Assembly (NCBI GenBank): GCA_002497025.1
Contig: DAMG01000071.1
Location: 1-13,857 of the forward strand
Source of the DNA: Euryarchaeota archaeon UBA126
GTDB taxonomy: Archaea; Thermoplasmatota; Poseidoniia; Poseidoniales; Thalassarchaeaceae
Direction of reading: 5' to 3'
DNA: 13,857 nucleotides
The translations under genes and the position numbers were made by a program. Position 1 is the first letter of the stretch, and each line of letters starts with the position of its first letter. The notes under the pieces were generated by a model, which was not told where the DNA came from, made no database searches, and saw nothing but the letters and a program-made list of their open reading frames with translations. Positions 1 through 6,242 of this stretch are shown here, piece after piece.

Positions 1-37
1 CTGAGGACCATTCATCAAGTTGCGTCATTACAGTCAT
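1..37 (-). CDS. possible 5' end of a divergent gene (partial)
   Basis: On the minus strand an ATG at 37 (or a second at 28) opens a frame that stays open for 12 codons to the window edge, reading MTVMTQLDEWSS. A purine-rich stretch (GGAAAAA) lies just before the first ATG. It would be divergent from the nitroreductase and would share the short 38-105 region as promoter. Twelve codons are far too few to identify a family, and the frame could be open by chance. Confidence 0.3.
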   Translation of the reverse strand, partial: MTVMTQLDEWSS

Positions 38-73
38 TTTTTCCAATCGAACATAGGTCTTAGTCAATACCAC

Positions 74-85
74 ATATGAAATAAC
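74..85 (+). promoter_or_regulatory. TATA-like box of the nitroreductase gene
   Basis: The AT-rich string ATATGAAATAAC is centred about 27 nt before the ATG at 106. That is the distance expected for an archaeal TATA box when transcription starts at or next to the start codon. There is no good ribosome binding site between it and the ATG, which fits a leaderless transcript. Inferred from spacing and composition only. Confidence 0.45.
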
Positions 86-105
86 AATCGCTCTCTAACA
101 AGGAT

Positions 106-855
106 ATGAAGGGCGAGTTTGATGCTAACGATTTCGGCTCTTTTGCCGCTTCACGAAGATCCACTAGGGACTTTCTTCCAACACCTGTTCCCGACGAATT
201 AATCGAGGAAATAATTGCTGCAGGACTGACTTCTCCAAGTTGGAGTAATACTCGACCATTCGTTGTTGCTGTTGCTAAAGGAGACGTCAGAGACCGTCTT
301 TCTGAGGAATTTCTGAGTAGGTTTGAGGCGGTAAAAACTGCAAGAGGAGAGGGTTTGTTTGGGAAAATAAAAGCTCTACTGAGATGGAAGGGGCTACCAA
401 CTAGCAATTGGTTAGTCGTGAAGTCATATCACAAAGATTTGATTCCAAGATCGCAAAGAGTCGGTAAAGAGATGTTCACACATATGGGAATACCCCGAGA
501 CGACAAAGAGGCAAGGGATGGATTTTGGGCCAGAAATTACGAATTCTTCGGCGCTCCAGTTGAATTATTCTTGTTCACACACAAAAGTCTGGGCAAATTT
601 GCCGCGTCCGATGCAGGATTATTCATGCAGAACCTGATGCTCTCCGCTCATTCCAAAGGATTGGGAACTTGTGCTCAGGGGTCGGTTGCAGTTTGGGAAG
701 ATGCGGTTAGAAAGGAATTTGAAATTAGCAAAAATTACTCTCTTCTCTGTGGAATCTGTGTAGGATATCCAAGTGAGAGTAATGTAAACGAATTTGGAGC
801 CAACAGAATCGGTCCATCTGAGATAATTCTTCCAGAGAAAAATAATTCCAATTAG
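106..855 (+). CDS. nitroreductase family protein (FMN-dependent oxidoreductase)
   Basis: This is a nitroreductase-fold protein of 249 residues. Family members bind FMN as dimers and use NAD(P)H to reduce nitro compounds, quinones or related acceptors; the physiological substrate cannot be read from sequence. Visible signatures are the N-terminal FMN phosphate-binding motif RRSTRDF (17-23), SPSWSNTRP (43-51), the helix around DAGLFMQNLML (169-179), GLGTC (185-189), and the C-terminal GICVGYPSES (216-225), where the family usually has a G-x-P motif. It is somewhat longer than a typical 170-220 residue member, with extra sequence around 60-145. The ATG at 106 was chosen because the first FMN motif follows it at the normal distance and a TATA-like box precedes it. 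Its stop overlaps the stop of the convergent wyosine synthase gene by 4 nt (TTAG). The family call is firm; specificity is unknown. Confidence 0.88.
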   Translation: MKGEFDANDFGSFAASRRSTRDFLPTPVPDELIEEIIAAGLTSPSWSNTRPFVVAVAKGDVRDRLSEEFLSRFEAVKTARGEGLFGKIKALLRWKGLPTSNWLVVKSYHKDLIPRSQRVGKEMFTHMGIPRDDKEARDGFWARNYEFFGAPVELFLFTHKSLGKFAASDAGLFMQNLMLSAHSKGLGTCAQGSVAVWEDAVRKEFEISKNYSLLCGICVGYPSESNVNEFGANRIGPSEIILPEKNNSN

Positions 856-1898
856 GCAATAGGAAGAGAGAAATTTTGCGGCTTTGCAATTCCAAGGTCT
901 GCAGGTAATTCTCGTACCTTTTCTGGAAGAACAACTGGAATCATTTCTTTTCCAATCAATGCGACTCGACTTTCTCTCCTATCGGAAAGGACCTCGCGAC
1001 CCACCATCGGTGCAAGGGTTCTGCTGAATTCCATAATCTCATCATGGCTTGGCATATTTTCGATGGTGTGATTTGAACGTGAATTTCCAACATATACGTA
1101 CCCCTTTGCCTCAATAAAATCCGGATCCGCTATATTGTCTAGACGAGAATAATCATCGTAATGACCCAGTGATTCTCCTTTGATTAGAGTATGGCGACAA
1201 ACGGTTCTGGTGTCTAAACTTGGAAGTAATTGCAATGTTTCTTCTAATTTCTCAAACGCTGCAGTATCAAACTTCGGCTTGCAAAGTCGATTGAATATTT
1301 CCTTATTTGGAGCATCTACGCTGACATAGAGTTGTGTAGGAAGCGGATCTAGTTCCTCGATCACCTTAGGTAGAGAACCATTGGTAACTAGGAAAGTTGA
1401 GACTCCATGTTGGTGACAGATTTCTAGGAATTCGCCCAATCTTGAGTATAGTGTAGGCTCACCATTGAGTGAAATCGCTACATGCTTAGGGTTTTGTGCA
1501 TCCAGCCACTTTTCTCTGTCAGCCTTCGGATTACCCCCGTATCCGGTTAGAAGGCGTCTATGAGCCCTGACGGATTCAAGGAATAACTCGTAAGGGTCAT
1601 CATCAATTTTGGTAAGCGTGTCAGAGTGCGGCTCTCTCCAACAGTATGTGCATGCAAGATTACAGGTGTCAACATTAGGCGCCATCTGCATGCAGCCATG
1701 GCTTTCGATTCCGTAGAATGTACCCTTGTAGCAAGAACGATCGGCAATCAGACTCTGTTTTGTCCAATGACAAACTTTCACTCCACCGTGATCGCCGACT
1801 AGATGGTAACGCTGTTTTGCCAAACGTGCAGCAATCTTTGGCTCAATCTTCGTAATTGGCGCGCCCTGCATACAATCAACTCCGACTTCGAACACCAC
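852..1898 (-). CDS. taw1: tRNA 4-demethylwyosine synthase (Taw1/TYW1), radical SAM
   Basis: Taw1 condenses pyruvate carbons onto N1-methylguanosine-37 of tRNA-Phe to make the tricyclic 4-demethylwyosine, the second step of wyosine synthesis in Archaea and Eukarya. The frame has 348 codons. The radical SAM motif CNLACTYC supplies C79, C83 and C86 for one 4Fe-4S cluster. C43, C56 and C69 supply the second. The spacing 13-13-10-4-3 is the one I recall for the Methanocaldococcus enzyme (C26/39/52/62/66/69). NGEPTLYSR near residue 145 and SVDAPNKE near 198 are further family motifs. There is no flavodoxin domain, as expected for an archaeal rather than a eukaryotic form. The first start is GTG at 1898; an ATG at 1871 (residue 10) is equally credible, and archaeal homologues usually begin near there. 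Taw1 is the best taxonomic marker in the window. Confidence 0.95.
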   Translation of the reverse strand: MVFEVGVDCMQGAPITKIEPKIAARLAKQRYHLVGDHGGVKVCHWTKQSLIADRSCYKGTFYGIESHGCMQMAPNVDTCNLACTYCWREPHSDTLTKIDDDPYELFLESVRAHRRLLTGYGGNPKADREKWLDAQNPKHVAISLNGEPTLYSRLGEFLEICHQHGVSTFLVTNGSLPKVIEELDPLPTQLYVSVDAPNKEIFNRLCKPKFDTAAFEKLEETLQLLPSLDTRTVCRHTLIKGESLGHYDDYSRLDNIADPDFIEAKGYVYVGNSRSNHTIENMPSHDEIMEFSRTLAPMVGREVLSDRRESRVALIGKEMIPVVLPEKVRELPADLGIAKPQNFSLPIA

Positions 1899-2028
1899 AA
1901 TGGGGTCGCGTCAGTGGTATTCCGTATTCCTTCCTCTTCATGAATTATTCCAATTTTATTGAATAATTATTTTTTCCATTATCGCATGAATACTGTAGAT
2001 AAAGAAGACTATTATTGGGAATAAATTG

Positions 2029-2038
2029 AATAAAATAT
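2029..2038 (+). promoter_or_regulatory. TATA-like box supporting the 2062 start
   Basis: AATAAAATAT is centred about 28 nt before the ATG at 2062, which is standard archaeal TATA placement for a leaderless message. If this is the promoter, the upstream TTG at 2026 lies in the promoter and cannot be the start. Another AT-rich stretch at about 1951-1975 is an alternative promoter position or simply intergenic AT-richness. Confidence 0.45.
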
Positions 2039-2061
2039 GGGCCTTAGGATGGTTCAATTTC

Positions 2062-3039
2062 ATGGCCTCAAGTGATAGTATGAATAGCCCACCAAAACAG
2101 AATATGGTATGGGCTGTATTACTGCAATTTATATTTCCGGGATTGGGTAATGCATATCTTGAGGATTTCAAATCCATGGGGATGATTATTTTTTGTTGGA
2201 TTGCTTTTCCAATATTATTGGGGAATGCTGCTAACACGTCTGACTTTGGACCTTTCATTTTTGCATTATATTTCATCGGCATAACCGCAGTCACGTTAAT
2301 TTCACCTGTTTATTCAATGAATAAGTTACTCAAAAAATATGAACAATCCAAAGTTGAGAATAATTCTCCACCGCTTCCCTCTGAAGGATTACCCGCAGGG
2401 TGGACCATGGAACAATGGGAGTATTATGGACACCTTTGGATGGCTCAACAGGACTCATTAAATTCCGAAGTGAATACGGATATAAGTTACGAAGAAAGCA
2501 GTCCAATCGAGACTCCAGAGAATGATGAAATTACTACTCATGGAATGAGAATATTATACATTTGTTTGTCTGTAATTTTATCCCTCCCTCTCGTGTTTGC
2601 TGGACCTCTAGCGGTTATACCATTAGGTGTAATCCCATTTTACACATTAGTATCATTTGTTAAAGCCAAAGACGGCCTAAATGACAAACAGTTTACCTGG
2701 GGTTTGATACTGCCAATAATCGTACTACTCCCTGCTTCATTGTTGGGGGCCGGTGCCGCATATCAGGAAATGACTGATGATCCATGCTGGGGGATCGGAG
2801 GATACCCCTGTAGTGATGATAACGGAGACGAGTCCAATCAAGGGGGTGTTTTCTCTTTTGGGCCATTGGGGCTCAGCATTGTTTTCCTTCTAATCTACCT
2901 AATTACTATGATACATCTGAAAAAGTGGACTCATTTAATCGGGTTATTTTACGGAACCATTTTCGGCCATACATTATTACTTATTTTAGTATTCATCGGC
3001 TTTTTTTTCGGTGCCTTTGCACAGATACTTACAATATGA
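2062..3039 (+). CDS. multi-pass membrane protein with TM2-like N-terminus
   Basis: This is an uncharacterised integral membrane protein of 325 residues from the ATG at 2062. The N-terminal part (residues 10-84) has three hydrophobic spans around FPGLGNAYLE, which resembles the glycine-rich turn of TM2-domain proteins. A polar loop (about 85-160) holds a tryptophan-rich patch, GWTMEQWEYYGHLWM (113-127), followed by an acidic stretch. Five more hydrophobic segments follow (about 162-181, 184-200, 211-233, 267-286 and 291-320). The loop between the sixth and seventh carries two cysteines (242, 250) within CWGIGGYPC and many acidic residues, suggesting a disulfide-closed extracytoplasmic loop. 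The longest frame begins at a TTG at 2026, but the TATA-like box placement favours 2062; an ATG at 2080 is a third option. A run of eight T lies in codons near the 3' end. No function can be assigned. The gene is followed 99 nt later by the LOR protein gene. Confidence 0.8.
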   Translation: MASSDSMNSPPKQNMVWAVLLQFIFPGLGNAYLEDFKSMGMIIFCWIAFPILLGNAANTSDFGPFIFALYFIGITAVTLISPVYSMNKLLKKYEQSKVENNSPPLPSEGLPAGWTMEQWEYYGHLWMAQQDSLNSEVNTDISYEESSPIETPENDEITTHGMRILYICLSVILSLPLVFAGPLAVIPLGVIPFYTLVSFVKAKDGLNDKQFTWGLILPIIVLLPASLLGAGAAYQEMTDDPCWGIGGYPCSDDNGDESNQGGVFSFGPLGLSIVFLLIYLITMIHLKKWTHLIGLFYGTIFGHTLLLILVFIGFFFGAFAQILTI

Positions 3040-3096
3040 TTGTAGATTAATTTTCTCAGAAAAACTAGATTATGAAAATCGCTTCGACGGCAAATC

Positions 3097-3134
3097 GTTT
3101 ATTCGTGAGATAGCAGAGCCTAATTTTGAGTGAT
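3097..3134 (+). promoter_or_regulatory. promoter and ribosome binding site of the LOR gene
   Basis: GTTTATTC (about 3097-3104) is TATA-like and would place transcription start near 3126. GTGAT at 3130-3134 is complementary to the conserved 3' end of 16S rRNA (AUCACCUCC) and lies 4 nt before the ATG at 3139. This argues that the GTG at 3130, which opens the longest frame, is part of the ribosome binding site and not the start codon. Confidence 0.5.
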
Positions 3135-3138
3135 ACCA

Positions 3139-3738
3139 ATGAGCAACCTATACGAAGCAGATTCTTACATGGTTCGGCAAAAAGTGTTGAAACTACTAGG
3201 AGAAGAATTTCACATCTATTCTGACGACTCAATGCAGCAGTTAATTGGATACAGCAAACAGAAGGCTCTCAAATTGAAAGAGGATATTCGTGTGTATAGT
3301 GATGAACAAAAGAGCACCGAGTTAATCTGCATTAAAGCCCGTAGCATAATTGACTTTGGAGCGGGATATGATATCACTGATTCTCAGACCGGAGAAGCAA
3401 TTTGTAGTTTCAAAAGAGAAGGTTTGAAATCCATTTTTAAGGATTCATGGAAAGTCATGGATTCTTCCGGCAATCAAATTGGTACAATTAGTGAAGATAA
3501 TGGATTATTGGCTTTAGTCCGTAGATTCGTACCTTTTGCAGACATTTTTGTACCACAAGAGTTCATACTATCTGCTGGTGAAAATCCCGTTACATTCACT
3601 CAATCTGGAGGTATTCGGGGGACCTTTGTCAACAAATTATATGTCAAAAATATCCAGTCCTCTGGATTAGATCCTAGATTAGTTCTAGCTGCAACCATGC
3701 TGTTAATTGCGATTGAAGGTAAACAAGGAGCAGGTTGA
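3139..3738 (+). CDS. LURP-one-related (LOR/Tubby-like fold) protein
   Basis: This is a 199-residue protein with the recurring layout of the LURP-one-related family, a single 12-strand barrel related to the Tubby C-terminal domain and phospholipid scramblases. Family landmarks in order are YMVRQKVLKL (10-19), FHIYSDD (24-30), LKLKEDIRVYSDE (44-56), ELICIKARSIIDF (61-73), YDITDSQTGE (77-86), FKREGLKSIFKDSWKVMD (91-108), IGTISED (114-120) and ALVRRF (125-130). A hydrophobic stretch near the C-terminus (181-192) corresponds to the buried C-terminal helix of the fold. Archaeal and bacterial members have no established biochemical role; membrane or lipid association is an inference from the fold. 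The start was chosen by the GTGAT site upstream. The TGA stop abuts the TGA of the convergent YbjQ-like gene with no base between them. Confidence 0.85.
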   Translation: MSNLYEADSYMVRQKVLKLLGEEFHIYSDDSMQQLIGYSKQKALKLKEDIRVYSDEQKSTELICIKARSIIDFGAGYDITDSQTGEAICSFKREGLKSIFKDSWKVMDSSGNQIGTISEDNGLLALVRRFVPFADIFVPQEFILSAGENPVTFTQSGGIRGTFVNKLYVKNIQSSGLDPRLVLAATMLLIAIEGKQGAG

Positions 3739-4257
3739 TCACGAGTATTTGACTGCCGTTCCGTAAGCAAAAATCTCGATGAATTTGTTTTGATTTTTCT
3801 GATTGGAGAGAGCGGATAATCGAGCCGTTTCTAATCTGACATTGATTACTTCGTCATAACCCCCTTCGGCGGCTTGCTCGCGTAATGATTGTAGACAATT
3901 TTGACGCGCGATTGTTAGAATATCATCGTATGAATTTATTTTTCCACCAATTAGGGTATGCCATCCTCCAATAAATTGATTCCACCATCCAGGGCCAACT
4001 ACATAATTCGCTTGAACATACATAGCTTCTGAGACATCTTCTCCAAATGTTGGTGATTTCTTATTGGTCAATGGATCTCTTCCATACTTATCTACAGTAA
4101 CTTCAATTCTTTGCATTAATTCATCCAACATCTTGCTATGATTTCGCCGGCTGAATAATGCAGAATAAATGAAAGCAAATGGGCTGAATAGGGCCCAAGC
4201 AATTCCAAAGGCAGCAAATAATAAACTGACAAAAAGGAATATTTGCCAGACTTCCAT
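3739..4257 (-). CDS. membrane-anchored YbjQ/UPF0145-like protein
   Basis: This 172-residue protein starts with a hydrophobic segment (about 5-34) followed by basic SRRNH, so it is probably anchored with the rest in the cytoplasm. Residues 80-171 align by eye to the neighbouring soluble YbjQ protein: VQANYVVG (81-88), a glycine/tryptophan-rich turn around WWNQFIGGWHTLIGGK (91-106), then IARQNCLQSLREQAAEGG (116-133), EVINVRLET (136-144) and the terminal FAYGTAV (163-169). A linker (41-79) rich in charged residues separates anchor and domain. It differs from the soluble copy by a two-residue expansion around the turn and a polar insert before the last strand. A GGTGAT ribosome binding site 3 nt before the ATG supports the start, and that site overlaps the stop of the upstream gene. 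The function of the domain is unknown despite its old 'heavy-metal-binding' label. Confidence 0.75.
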   Translation of the reverse strand: MEVWQIFLFVSLLFAAFGIAWALFSPFAFIYSALFSRRNHSKMLDELMQRIEVTVDKYGRDPLTNKKSPTFGEDVSEAMYVQANYVVGPGWWNQFIGGWHTLIGGKINSYDDILTIARQNCLQSLREQAAEGGYDEVINVRLETARLSALSNQKNQNKFIEIFAYGTAVKYS

Positions 4258-4260
4258 TTT

Positions 4261-4266
4261 ATCACC
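4261..4266 (-). promoter_or_regulatory. ribosome binding site of the anchored YbjQ-like gene
   Basis: GGTGAT reads on the minus strand, 3 nt before the ATG at 4257. It is a perfect match to the 16S rRNA tail complement, and its first G is the last base of the upstream gene's TAG. The two genes are therefore a co-transcribed, probably translationally coupled, pair. Confidence 0.65.
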
Positions 4267-4604
4267 TATTCAACTACAACCGCGGTTCCGTAAGCCAATA
4301 TTTCACTCGCTCCGGGAGTAATTGCACTAGTGGCAATTCTAACGTTAACAACCGCATTGGCACCTCGTCCAACAGCTTCCTCCAACATTCGTTGAACAGC
4401 TTGGTCACGAGATTCCCCCAGTAGTTCGGTGTAAGCCTTTAGTTCACCACCACCGATATTCTTGAAGAATGCACCAATGTCCTTGCCGACATGCTTTGCC
4501 CTAACTGTCGAGCCACTAACTACTCCGAGAGTTTTGGTAATGGTTCTTCCAGGTACTTCTTCCGTATTTACCATGATCATACTGATTCCTTGTTGTTCGC
4601 TCAT
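4266..4604 (-). CDS. YbjQ/UPF0145 (DUF74) family protein
   Basis: This is a soluble protein of 112 residues, close to the 107 of E. coli YbjQ. Diagnostic family segments are VNTEEVPG (12-19), LGVVSGSTVRAKHVGKDI (26-43), GGGELKAYTELL (51-62), ARGAN-like GRGANAVVNVR (80-90) and the C-terminal SEILAYGTAVVVE (100-112). Members are small pentamer-forming proteins of unknown biochemical role, found in bacteria and archaea. The frame extends upstream to an ATG at 4637, but the family N-terminus fits the ATG at 4604, which is preceded by GGGGAT, one mismatch from GGTGAT. It is the first gene of a two-gene unit with its membrane-anchored relative and is divergent from IMP dehydrogenase. Confidence 0.9.
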   Translation of the reverse strand: MSEQQGISMIMVNTEEVPGRTITKTLGVVSGSTVRAKHVGKDIGAFFKNIGGGELKAYTELLGESRDQAVQRMLEEAVGRGANAVVNVRIATSAITPGASEILAYGTAVVVE

Positions 4605-4643
4605 GTATCCCCGACTTAACAGCCGGGGCATCAACATTCGCTT

Positions 4644-4670
4644 ATCCTAGGATTAGTGATTCCTTAGGAT
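4644..4670 (+). repeat. imperfect inverted repeat in the divergent promoter region
   Basis: ATCCTAGG at 4644-4651 and CCTTAGGAT at 4662-4670 form an 8-pair stem (one G-T) around an 11-nt centre. It lies between the YbjQ gene and IMP dehydrogenase and touches the AT-rich GGATAAG string that may serve as TATA box for the YbjQ gene. It may be a regulator binding site or an RNA hairpin; which one cannot be decided here. Confidence 0.4.
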
Positions 4671-4733
4671 GAAGACAATGAAAGGGGTGATTGCTAATCT
4701 CAAATTCACAATGGATTATTTCCTCACGAATCG

Positions 4734-4742
4734 TTGATATAC
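4734..4742 (+). promoter_or_regulatory. TATA-like box of the IMP dehydrogenase gene
   Basis: TTGATATAC is centred about 26 nt before the ATG at 4764. No ribosome binding site is visible between the two, so the message is probably leaderless. This also argues against the longer frame beginning within this string. Confidence 0.45.
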
Positions 4743-4763
4743 AGCCGCTCTCGGGTATCCCTA

Positions 4764-6227
4764 ATGGCGAGCGACACCATACCGGAAGCATTGACCTTCG
4801 ATGATGTCCTCCTCTTGCCCGCTGAATCAGCAGTTCTACCGGCTGAAGTTGACCTAAAAACGAGGCTAACTTCGTCGATTTCTCTCCATGTTCCAGTAAT
4901 CTCCGCAGCCATGGATACCGTTACTGAATCGCGCATGGCTATTGCTATGGCTCAAGCTGGAGGAATCGGGGTAATTCATCGAAATATGACTATCGAGGAG
5001 CAAGCTGCCAAGGTCAATTCAGTCAAGCGGTTTGAGTCTGGTTTGGTCCTCGATCCAGTAATGATTAGTCCTGAGACAACGATTGGTGAAATGCGTGCTT
5101 TGAAGGATAAGCATGGATTCTCAGGATTACCGGTTGTCGATGAAGAAGAGAACCTTGTTGGAATAATCACCAATCGTGATATTCGATTTGTATCCGATGA
5201 TAGTATCCTAGTCTCTGAAATGATGACAACTGACTTGGTGACTGTACCAGAGCATGTTGACCCAGAGGTTGCAAAGAAACTACTTCACCAGCATAGAATC
5301 GAGAAACTCTTGGTTGTCGATGAAGAAGGAAAGTGCGCTGGAATGATGACAGTCCGTGATATCCAACGTAGTCGCGACAATCCATATTCCTGCAAAGATA
5401 AACACGGTCGTCTTCGAGTCGCTGCTGCAACCGGAACAGGAGAGAAAGGTATCGAGAGGGCATTGGCTCTGTTCGAGGCTGGTGCTGATGCTGTAGTCGT
5501 CGACACGGCCCATGGACACTCTCATGGAGTTCTACATACGGTTCACCAAATTCGAGAAGCGGCAGGACCTGAAGCGCAAATCATCGCTGGTAATGTCGCA
5601 ACTGGAGCAGCTGCCGATGCGCTGATTGCAGCAGGCGCAAATGCCGTCAAAGTTGGAATAGGCCCTGGTTCTATCTGCACCACAAGAATCGTCTCCGGAG
5701 TAGGAGTCCCCCAACTAACCGCCGTTCAATCGGTAGTCGCGGTTTGTAAGAAAGCCAACATTCCGGTAATTGCCGATGGTGGAATCAAGTTTAGCGGTGA
5801 TATCGCAAAGGCAATTGCTGCCGGCGCCGACTGTGTAATGGTCGGTAGCGTTCTTGCTGGAACTGATGAAGCGCCGGGTGAAGTAATCCTCTACCAAGGG
5901 CGCTCCTACAAGGTCTACAGAGGAATGGGAAGTGTTGGAGCAATGAGCAAGGGCGCTCACGAGCGTTACTTCCAATCAGAACAGGGAGATACACGCAAAT
6001 ATGTTCCAGAAGGAATCGAAGGCAGGGTTCCTGCTCGAGGTCCAGTAGAGCATGTCCTCCACCAATTGATTGGCGGGCTACGATCTTCGATGGGTTACAC
6101 AGGAAATGGCGACATCAACGCAATGCGTGAGAATTGCCAATTCGTCAAGATCACTAACGCTGGACTTTCGGAATCTCATGTTCACGATGTGGAGATTACT
6201 CGTGAGGCACCAAACTACCGCCGCTGA
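4764..6227 (+). CDS. guaB: inosine-5'-monophosphate dehydrogenase
   Basis: IMP dehydrogenase oxidises IMP to XMP with NAD+, the committed step of GTP synthesis, in the cytoplasm. The protein has 487 residues against 488 in E. coli and the landmarks fall at the same numbers. The N-terminal barrel half begins with [14 protein letters not shown] pair occupies about 92-205, with VVDEE and T-x-RDI in each copy. The catalytic cysteine is C305 in GPGSICTT. The phosphate-binding [11 protein letters not shown] and [10 protein letters not shown] segments follow, and the mobile flap carries R401-Y402 in HERYFQ. The CBS pair is intact, so allosteric purine-nucleotide control is possible. The start at ATG 4764 gives the family N-terminus and a well-placed TATA-like box. 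The gene is divergent from the YbjQ pair and ends 2 nt from the stop of the convergent lipoprotein gene, with a small hairpin across the junction. Confidence 0.97.
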   Translation: MASDTIPEALTFDDVLLLPAESAVLPAEVDLKTRLTSSISLHVPVISAAMDTVTESRMAIAMAQAGGIGVIHRNMTIEEQAAKVNSVKRFESGLVLDPVMISPETTIGEMRALKDKHGFSGLPVVDEEENLVGIITNRDIRFVSDDSILVSEMMTTDLVTVPEHVDPEVAKKLLHQHRIEKLLVVDEEGKCAGMMTVRDIQRSRDNPYSCKDKHGRLRVAAATGTGEKGIERALALFEAGADAVVVDTAHGHSHGVLHTVHQIREAAGPEAQIIAGNVATGAAADALIAAGANAVKVGIGPGSICTTRIVSGVGVPQLTAVQSVVAVCKKANIPVIADGGIKFSGDIAKAIAAGADCVMVGSVLAGTDEAPGEVILYQGRSYKVYRGMGSVGAMSKGAHERYFQSEQGDTRKYVPEGIEGRVPARGPVEHVLHQLIGGLRSSMGYTGNGDINAMRENCQFVKITNAGLSESHVHDVEITREAPNYRR

Positions 6228-6242
6228 ATTCACATGAATTCA
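6225..6242. repeat. hairpin across convergent stop codons
   Basis: Two copies of the palindrome TGAATTCA (6225-6232 and 6235-6242) can pair as a 7-bp stem, TGAATTC/GAATTCA, with the loop ACAT. The structure spans the stops of IMP dehydrogenase and of the lipoprotein gene and is nearly symmetrical, so it would form in both transcripts. It has no T tract, so a terminator role is only possible; 3'-end stabilisation is another option. Confidence 0.4.

Noticed and set aside
60..407. 115-codon open frame on the minus strand opposite the nitroreductase
   Set aside because: The plus-strand frame has clear nitroreductase motifs; the antisense translation has no recognisable motif or upstream signals and is a shadow.
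2026..2061. TTG start at 2026 for the TM2-like protein
   Set aside because: An AT-rich TATA-like string lies within this stretch at the correct distance from the ATG at 2062, so it is more likely promoter than coding.
4605..4637. N-terminal extension of the YbjQ protein to the ATG at 4637
   Set aside because: Family members start at about the ATG at 4604, which has a GGGGAT site just upstream; the extra residues (MLMPRLLSRGY) have no family counterpart.
5132..5328. 17-nt identical repeat (GGTTGTCGATGAAGAAG) at 5132 and 5312, exactly 180 bp apart
   Set aside because: It encodes the same VVDEE position in the two CBS halves of IMP dehydrogenase; the identity is explained by domain duplication and codon use, not by a separate element.
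5167..5994. Several open frames on the minus strand opposite IMP dehydrogenase
   Set aside because: They lie within a strongly conserved gene and have low-complexity, unfamiliar translations, as expected for antisense shadows.
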